Below, in pieces: positions 59,136 through 64,000 of a stretch of 64,000 bases of DNA. The DNA comes from Kingella denitrificans ATCC 33394 (GTDB taxonomy: Bacteria > Pseudomonadota > Gammaproteobacteria > Burkholderiales > Neisseriaceae), in contig NZ_GL870929.1 in assembly GCF_000190695.1 (NCBI RefSeq), positions 1,226,192 to 1,290,191 of the forward strand, in the 5' to 3' direction. The notes beneath the pieces were generated by a model. It searched no databases. It was not told the origin of the DNA and saw only the letters and a program-made list of their open reading frames with translations. How positions within the stretch are numbered: position 1 is the first letter of the stretch; each line of letters begins with the position of its first letter. The position numbers were made by a program, and so were the translations under genes.

Positions 59136-60995
59136 ATGCCAGACTACCGCTCCAAAACCTCCACCCACGGCCGCAATATGGCGGGCGCACGCGCATTGTG
59201 GCGCGCCACCGGCGTGATGGAAACCGACTTCGGCAAGCCCATCATCGCCGTTGCCAACTCGTTCACCCAATTCGTGCCCGGCCATGTTCACCTGCACAAC
59301 ATGGGCCAACTGGTTGCCCGCGAAATCGAAAAAGCCGGCGCAATCGCTAAAGAATTCAACACCATCGCCATCGACGACGGCATCGCCATGGGGCACAGCG
59401 GCATGCTGTATTCCCTGCCCAGCCGCGATTTGATTGCCGACTCCATCGAATATATGGTCAACGCCCACTGCGCCGACGCGCTGGTGTGCATTTCCAACTG
59501 CGACAAAATCACCCCAGGAATGCTGATTGCCGCCATGCGCCTGAACATCCCGACCATCTTCGTTTCCGGCGGTCCGATGGAAGCGGGCAAGGTCATCGGC
59601 GTGGCCAACATCCAGCCCGAACGCCGCTTGGACTTGATTGACGCCATGATTGAATCGGCGGACGACAATGTCAGCAACCAACAGGTCGAAGAAGTCGAAC
59701 AAAACGCCTGCCCGACCTGCGGCTCCTGCTCCGGCATGTTCACCGCCAACTCCATGAACTGCCTGACCGAAGCACTCGGTCTGTCCCTGCCCGGCAACGG
59801 CTCCTACCTCGCCACCCACGCCGGCCGCAAAGAATTGTTCCTCGAAGCCGGCCGCATGATTGTCGAAATCACCAAACGCTATTACGAGCAAGACGACGAA
59901 ACCGTGTTGCCGCGCAGCATCGCCACCAAAAAAGCGTTTGAAAACGCCATGACCATGGACATCGCCATGGGCGGTTCCACCAACACCATCCTGCATTTGC
60001 TCGCCGTTGCCAACGAAGCGGGCGTGGATTTCAAAATGGCCGACATCGACCGCTTAAGCCGCGTCGTCCCCTGCATCTGCAAAACCGCGCCTAACAACCA
60101 CGACTACTACATGGAAGACGTGCACCGCGCCGGCGGCATCTTCGCCATCCTGAAAGAATTGGACAAAGCGGGCAAACTGCACACCGACGTGTACACCATC
60201 CACGCGCCGACGTTGAAAGACGCGATTGAACAATGGGACGTAACCAATCCCGAAAACACCCACGCCATCGAACGCTTCAAAGCCGCGCCCGGCGGCGTAC
60301 GCACCACCCAAGCGTTCTCGCAAAACCGCATGTGGAAAACCCTCGACCTCGACCGCGAAAAAGGCTGCATCCGCAATGTCGAACACGCCTACTCGCAAGA
60401 CGGCGGTTTGGCGGTCTTGTTCGGCAACATCGCCGAACGCGGCTGCGTGGTAAAAACCGCAGGCGTGGACGAGAGCATCCTCAAATTCACCGGCCGTGCC
60501 CGCGTGTTTGAAAGCCAAGAAGCCGCCGTCGAAGGCATTTTGGGCAACCAAATCGTCGCCGGCGACATCGTCATCATCCGCTACGAAGGCCCGAAAGGCG
60601 GCCCGGGCATGCAGGAAATGCTGTATCCGACTTCCTACCTGAAATCCAAAGGCTTGGGCAAAGCCTGCGCCCTGCTGACTGACGGACGATTCTCCGGCGG
60701 CACATCAGGCCTCTCCATCGGCCATGCTTCACCCGAAGCGGCGGAAGGCGGCGCCATCGGCTTGGTGTACGAAGGCGATACGATTGAAATCGACATCCCC
60801 AACCGCAGCATCAACCTGAAAGTGTCCGACGAAGAACTAGCCGCCCGCCGCGCCGAAATGGAAGCACGCGGCAGCAAAGCGTGGAAACCGGAAAACCGCG
60901 ACCGCTACGTCTCCGCCGCCCTGCGCGCCTACGGCGCAATGGCGACTTCCGCCGACAAAGGCGCGGTGCGCGACGTATCGCAAATTGAACGGTAA
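59136..60995 (+). CDS. ilvD: Dihydroxy-acid dehydratase
   Basis: 619 residues, IlvD/Edd family. Cluster cysteines in VCISNCDKITPGML and NACPTCGSCSGMFTANSMNC; AMGGSTNTILHLLA and DGRFSGGTSGLSIGHASPEA are conserved. Third step of valine/isoleucine synthesis. The gene has no local-dialect uptake sequence over 1.9 kb and is followed by a hairpin of the N. mucosa-type dialect, so it may be an import or a recombinant allele. Starts MPDYRSKTSTHGRNMAGAR. Confidence 0.97.
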   Translation: MPDYRSKTSTHGRNMAGARALWRATGVMETDFGKPIIAVANSFTQFVPGHVHLHNMGQLVAREIEKAGAIAKEFNTIAIDDGIAMGHSGMLYSLPSRDLIADSIEYMVNAHCADALVCISNCDKITPGMLIAAMRLNIPTIFVSGGPMEAGKVIGVANIQPERRLDLIDAMIESADDNVSNQQVEEVEQNACPTCGSCSGMFTANSMNCLTEALGLSLPGNGSYLATHAGRKELFLEAGRMIVEITKRYYEQDDETVLPRSIATKKAFENAMTMDIAMGGSTNTILHLLAVANEAGVDFKMADIDRLSRVVPCICKTAPNNHDYYMEDVHRAGGIFAILKELDKAGKLHTDVYTIHAPTLKDAIEQWDVTNPENTHAIERFKAAPGGVRTTQAFSQNRMWKTLDLDREKGCIRNVEHAYSQDGGLAVLFGNIAERGCVVKTAGVDESILKFTGRARVFESQEAAVEGILGNQIVAGDIVIIRYEGPKGGPGMQEMLYPTSYLKSKGLGKACALLTDGRFSGGTSGLSIGHASPEAAEGGAIGLVYEGDTIEIDIPNRSINLKVSDEELAARRAEMEARGSKAWKPENRDRYVSAALRAYGAMATSADKGAVRDVSQIER

Positions 60996-61015
60996 AACAG
61001 TACGGCAATAAAGGT

Positions 61016-61050
61016 TTCAGACGACCATACGGTATCGTAGGTCGTCTGAA
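61016..61050 (+). terminator. Hairpin of mucosa-dialect uptake sequences after ilvD
   Basis: TTTCAGACGACC and AGGTCGTCTGAA (61039-61050) are inverted, with ATACGGTATCGT between. This is the same uptake-sequence-hairpin design as elsewhere, but in the dialect I recall as mucDUS. Confidence 0.75.
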
Positions 61051-61057
61051 ACCTAAA

Positions 61058-61098
61058 AAGCAGCCTGCACTTTCGGAAAATCCAAGTGCAGGCTGCTT
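61058..61098 (+). terminator. Second hairpin after ilvD, local dialect
   Basis: AAGCAGCCTGCA pair with only T2 after it, immediately following the mucosa-dialect hairpin. Confidence 0.6.
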
Positions 61099-61126
61099 CA
61101 AATCCGTAACCGATAGAAAGACAACA

Positions 61127-61570
61127 ATGACAAAATATTGGATTGGCACCGTATCCCAAGAACACGTCCTGCGCGGCGTGTCAGGCGGGTTCTGCCAAGT
61201 GTGCCACGGCAAAGCCGCACCGCTCAACCGCATGAGGTGCGGCGACTGGCTGCTTTATTACAGCCCGAAAATCTGCATGGACGGCGCGGAAAAACTGCAA
61301 GCCTTTACCGCATTCGGCCAAATTACGGACGATACCGCCTATCCGTTCCAAATGAGCGAGACCTTCATCCCCTTCCGCCGCAATGTGGAGTATGCCGAAA
61401 CCCGCCGCAACTGCCCGATAGACATCATCCGCACACATCCCGAATGGAAAAAATACGCCTCCATGCTGCGTTACGGACATTTTGAAATCAGCCGCGATTT
61501 CTTTGATTTTGTGCGGACGTATATGCAGTTGCCGCCCGACACGGTCTGGCAACAACAGGGATTTTTGTAA
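61127..61570 (+). CDS. EVE-domain protein
   Basis: 147 residues. KYWIGTVSQEHVLRGVSGGFCQVCHGK, MRCGDWLLYYSPK and PFRRNVEY match the EVE (UPF0310) fold of the PUA-like group, which reads modified bases in nucleic acids; in bacteria often linked to restriction or defence. Flanked by mucosa-dialect uptake sequences on both sides, so probably imported. Confidence 0.8.
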   Translation: MTKYWIGTVSQEHVLRGVSGGFCQVCHGKAAPLNRMRCGDWLLYYSPKICMDGAEKLQAFTAFGQITDDTAYPFQMSETFIPFRRNVEYAETRRNCPIDIIRTHPEWKKYASMLRYGHFEISRDFFDFVRTYMQLPPDTVWQQQGFL

Positions 61571-61817
61571 GGCGGGTAAAAGTGCTGCTGTTGCAGGCTG
61601 GCGGCACCATTTGCACCGAAGGTACGGCAGGCGACCGTGAAGCCACACCCCAACGCGCCTGCGCAAAAATCGATGGCGGATACGACCATTTTGCCGTTTA
61701 ACAGTCACAAAAAATCCGAGGTCGTCTGAAAACTTAAAACAGCCTGAATCAATTTCATTGTGCAGGCTGCCTACAAATAGCGGCTAAATGCCACTAAAAT
61801 TTAGAAAAGATATTCCG
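61571..61817. other. Gap between EVE and DUF4299 genes
   Basis: Carries a mucosa-dialect uptake sequence at 61719 and a variant local one near 61762. A short open stretch on each strand was not convincing as a gene. Confidence 0.4.
61719..61730 (+). repeat. Mucosa-dialect uptake sequence AGGTCGTCTGAA
   Basis: Exact copy after the EVE gene; with the pair at 61016-61050 it brackets that gene. Confidence 0.8.
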
Positions 61818-62723
61818 ATGAGCATTTATTTCTATATAAAAAACCCCAAAAAGCTATTCCGCCGCGCACCTGTATTGACGGTGCAAGAGTGTTTCCAGCT
61901 TTCATCGCAGCCGTTGGCACAATTTTCATTTAACGAACACGATAAAAATTTTGATTTACAACAATTTCAAGCCCGACCGCTCTCCGATTTCGCATGCCTG
62001 CTGCTTGGCGTGAACGAAAAAAGCGGCAGGGGACTTGAGCTATCCTTTGATAAAGACACACAGGAATACGCTGTGCGGCAACTCACGCCCAGCACTTTGG
62101 AAGACTGGCAAATCGCCCTACAATATTTGGCTGATTTAGCCCGCGCGCTCAAACAACCGATTACCTGCGAAACCGGTGAAACCTTCACCGCCGACACTAT
62201 CCAAACCTTCGATTTCAAACCCAATATACAGACCGGCATATCCATAGTGCCTTTTGAAGGCGAAGAAGATTTACTCGGCTACAAACTGTGCGGTGTTACC
62301 CGCCCCGTAGCCCTGAATAAAGAGCTTCGCGAAAAAATTCTGGCCGACCAAGACCCGCTGGTAGCCTTCAGCCGCTTTATGCGGGAAATCCAATGGCTGG
62401 ATGCCTATTCCGCACAACAAATCATCGCACGGGAAAACGATTCGGGCGAATATATCGGCTTCTACACCTTAAGCCCCAATCTGCCGACCATTCTGCCTTA
62501 TCGGCCGGAAATAGAATATGATACCGCCATGAACCTGCCCAATACCGACATCAGCCGTTGGCTGCTCGTCCTGCGCAACAGCACCAACGGTTCATTTACC
62601 GAACTGCCCTACGATACCTTTATTGCACGGCTGCCAAAAGAAAAATACCGTTTCATTGATGCCGCCTATATATTGTTAGACGCCTTCACGGAAGACGAAT
62701 TGGCGCAGCTGGGTATGGAATAA
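61818..62723 (+). CDS. DUF4299 family protein
   Basis: 301 residues. MSIYFYIKNPKK start and LTVQECFQLSS are typical of DUF4299, uncharacterised cytosolic proteins of Neisseriaceae and some Firmicutes. No signal peptide or membrane segment. ATG at 61818 has AGAAAAGATA upstream. Base composition is more AT-rich than neighbours and no local uptake sequence is inside, which suggests transfer. Confidence 0.75.
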   Translation: MSIYFYIKNPKKLFRRAPVLTVQECFQLSSQPLAQFSFNEHDKNFDLQQFQARPLSDFACLLLGVNEKSGRGLELSFDKDTQEYAVRQLTPSTLEDWQIALQYLADLARALKQPITCETGETFTADTIQTFDFKPNIQTGISIVPFEGEEDLLGYKLCGVTRPVALNKELREKILADQDPLVAFSRFMREIQWLDAYSAQQIIARENDSGEYIGFYTLSPNLPTILPYRPEIEYDTAMNLPNTDISRWLLVLRNSTNGSFTELPYDTFIARLPKEKYRFIDAAYILLDAFTEDELAQLGME

Positions 62724-62866
62724 TCTTCAACAGATAATCCGATTTTGGCTTATGCCGATATTTTTCAGTGTGCGCCAAAACCAGTTAAGGCAGAAAACCA
62801 CGCGCCGAATAAAAAACATATCCTCAAAGGCCGCCTGAAAGCACCCGCTCCAATAAAATGAAAAAG

Positions 62867-62903
62867 TGCAGGCTGCTTTTCAACGCCCAAAAAGCAGCCT
62901 GCA
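62867..62903. repeat. Inside-out uptake-sequence pair
   Basis: TGCAGGCTGCTTTT and AAAAGCAGCCTGCA with a 9-base gap; foldable but no T run on the + strand. It sits 16 bases before the YnfA-like gene. Confidence 0.55.
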
Positions 62904-62918
62904 CCCGACCAATCACCC

Positions 62919-63254
62919 ATGAACACCCAAATCCTCAAAACCCTGCTGCTTTTCCTCTTTACCGCGCTGGCCGAAATCATCGGCTGCTGGCTGCCCTATT
63001 TGTGGCTGCGGCAGGGCAAAAGCGCGTGGTTGCTGCTGCCTGCCGCCGCCAGCCTTGCGCTGTTTGCCTATCTGCTCACCCTGCATCCTGCTGCCAGCGG
63101 GCGGATTTATGCGGCATACGGCGGCGTGTACATCGTCACCGCCTTGTTCTGGCTGCGCGTTGCAGACGGCGTGCTGCCCAAAACCAGCGACTGGCTGGGC
63201 GCGGCCTTGTGTTTGTGCGGCGCGGCAGTCATTGCCTGGGGCGGCCGTGCATAG
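62919..63254 (+). CDS. YnfA/UPF0060 membrane protein
   Basis: 111 residues, four membrane segments. FLFTALAEIIGCWLPYLWLR, AAYGGVYIVTALFWL and DWLGAALCLCGAAVI are the UPF0060 pattern. A small exporter-like protein related to the drug/metabolite transporter group; substrate unknown. Confidence 0.88.
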   Translation: MNTQILKTLLLFLFTALAEIIGCWLPYLWLRQGKSAWLLLPAAASLALFAYLLTLHPAASGRIYAAYGGVYIVTALFWLRVADGVLPKTSDWLGAALCLCGAAVIAWGGRA

Positions 63255-63338
63255 GCCGAAAGTAATACAAAAAGCAGCCTGCACCCGTCATCCGCCAACC
63301 ATTTTTTTCTATTGATTTGATATATAAAGGAAACACAA

Positions 63339-63674
63339 ATGACTTATCCCAACTGCCCCCAATGCCAGTCTTCACTGACCTACCACGATGGCACGCAACT
63401 GGTTTGCCCCGAATGCGCCCACGAATGGCCGGAACACGATACGGACAATGAAGGCGAACAAGCGGCCGTGGTGAAAGATGCCAACGGCGCGGTGCTGAAC
63501 GACGGCGACACCGTGGTGCTGATTAAAGACTTGAAAGTGAAAGGCAGCAGCATGGTCATCAAGCAAGGCACGAAAGTGAAAAACATCCGCCTACAAGAAG
63601 GCGACCACGACATCGGTTGCAAAATTGACGGCACGCCGATGAATTTGAAATCGGAATTTGTGAAAAAAGCCTGA
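63339..63674 (+). CDS. PhnA/YjdM-type zinc-ribbon protein
   Basis: 111 residues. N-terminal zinc ribbon CPQCQSSLTY...CPECAHEW (two CxxC) and a C-terminal PhnA domain (GDTVVLIKDLKVKGSSMVIKQGTKVKNIRL). Often labelled alkylphosphonate-utilisation protein, though no phosphonate pathway is nearby. AAGGAAACACAA precedes the ATG. Its stop codon lies in the loop of a small AAAGCC/GGCTTT hairpin. Confidence 0.88.
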   Translation: MTYPNCPQCQSSLTYHDGTQLVCPECAHEWPEHDTDNEGEQAAVVKDANGAVLNDGDTVVLIKDLKVKGSSMVIKQGTKVKNIRLQEGDHDIGCKIDGTPMNLKSEFVKKA

Positions 63675-63694
63675 TAAAAAGGGCTTTGAAAAAG

Positions 63695-63739
63695 TGCAGG
63701 CTACTTTTGAAGGTTTTAAAACCCGAAAAGCAGCCTGCA
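63695..63739. terminator. Variant uptake-sequence hairpin at the end of the yjdM-like gene
   Basis: TGCAGGCTACTT (one base changed) facing a perfect AAGCAGCCTGCA, with an inner GTTTTAAAAC palindrome. Lies between convergent genes. Confidence 0.45.
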
Positions 63740-63757
63740 CTTGGTTTGCGTGGCGGA

Positions 63758-64000
63758 TTAGCGTTGCAGCAGCACCAAATGTTCGGTTTTGCTGCGTGGG
63801 CGCGCGCCTTCCCACAGCACGGTGTGTTCGGGGCGGGTTTGCTGCGGATTGTATTGCGCGAAAATATAGCGGCAGCGGCCGGGTTCGGTTTGATACGGCA
63901 ATGCGGCATATTGCTGCCATGCGTGCCGTGCTTCAAAGTGCTGCGGCGAAATCGACACGCATTCTTCGCGCGCGGCAATGCGTTGTAGCACGGCGGACTG
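63758..64000 (-). CDS. Partial gene running off the window
   Basis: The frame stays open to the last base and gives at least 80 C-terminal residues (HAWQQYAALPYQTEP, YNPQQTRPEHTVLWEGARPR). Start is beyond 64000. Not recognised. Confidence 0.55.
   Translation of the reverse strand, partial: QSAVLQRIAAREECVSISPQHFEARHAWQQYAALPYQTEPGRCRYIFAQYNPQQTRPEHTVLWEGARPRSKTEHLVLLQR

Noticed and set aside
61581..61701. Short frame with a GGTI motif resembling an asparaginase start
   Set aside because: Only about 40 codons, no ribosome site, and no further similarity.
1..64000. CRISPR-like spacing of the recurring 12-mer
   Set aside because: Copies are irregularly spaced over the whole window, in both orientations, inside genes and at gene ends, with no spacer pattern and no cas gene.

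Overview
The window is a gene-dense stretch of a Neisseriaceae chromosome, most likely Kingella or a close relative. The gene content is neisserial: lptD-surA, rmpM-type OmpA protein, macAB, ybeY-corC and grxC-secB. The 12-mer AAGCAGCCTGCA is scattered through the whole window on both strands, in genes and between them. I recall this as a Kingella dialect of the neisserial DNA uptake sequence (king3DUS). There are also six Correia-like miniature elements bounded by TATAGTGGATTAA-type inverted repeats. No prophage, CRISPR array, rRNA operon or transposase gene was seen.

Layout. 1-4.5 kb: amgK divergent from lptD-surA. 4.6-9.4 kb: an osmoprotectant ABC transporter (fused permease/binding protein plus ATPase) with an NmrA-like reductase between its parts, then an MFS niacin-type transporter. 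9.5-12.3 kb: a TraB/GumN protein, a repeat-rich gap and a yqjD-yqjE-yqjK-like set. 12.4-21.2 kb: macB and macA, split by about 5.7 kb of immunity-protein-like genes (SUKH types), other uncharacterised genes and a CDF metal exporter. 21.5-32 kb: tRNA-Val, tRNA-Asp, asd, an alanine/Na+ symporter, a 2OG-Fe oxygenase, uraA, smg and topA. 32-41 kb: bioY, apaH, Xaa-Pro aminopeptidase, tyrB-pgpA, tRNA-Lys, and a thiamine-binding protein behind a TPP riboswitch that the protein-coding view alone would miss. 41-45 kb: a block with foreign uptake-sequence dialect and an EF-hand protein, then maf, a Sel1 protein and aroQ. 45-58 kb: metR, ybeY-corC, secB-grxC, rmpM, cysB-like, yihY, plsX...rpmF-yceD, a second maf, hemJ, rpmE, lspA-ispH. 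58-64 kb: two small lipoproteins, ilvD, EVE and DUF4299 proteins, ynfA, a PhnA-type zinc-ribbon protein and a gene running off the window.

Most of the window is housekeeping: envelope biogenesis (LptD, SurA, LspA, PlsX, PgpA, RmpM), translation (L31, L32, YbeY, three tRNAs), cofactor and amino-acid metabolism, and transport. Transcription units are short, and very often end in a hairpin made of two inverted uptake sequences followed by T residues. The most unusual parts are the toxin-less immunity-like array splitting macA from macB, blocks carrying uptake sequences of other Neisseriaceae (probable inter-species imports), Correia-like elements that supply stop codons of neighbouring genes, and the riboswitch-controlled orphan thiB.
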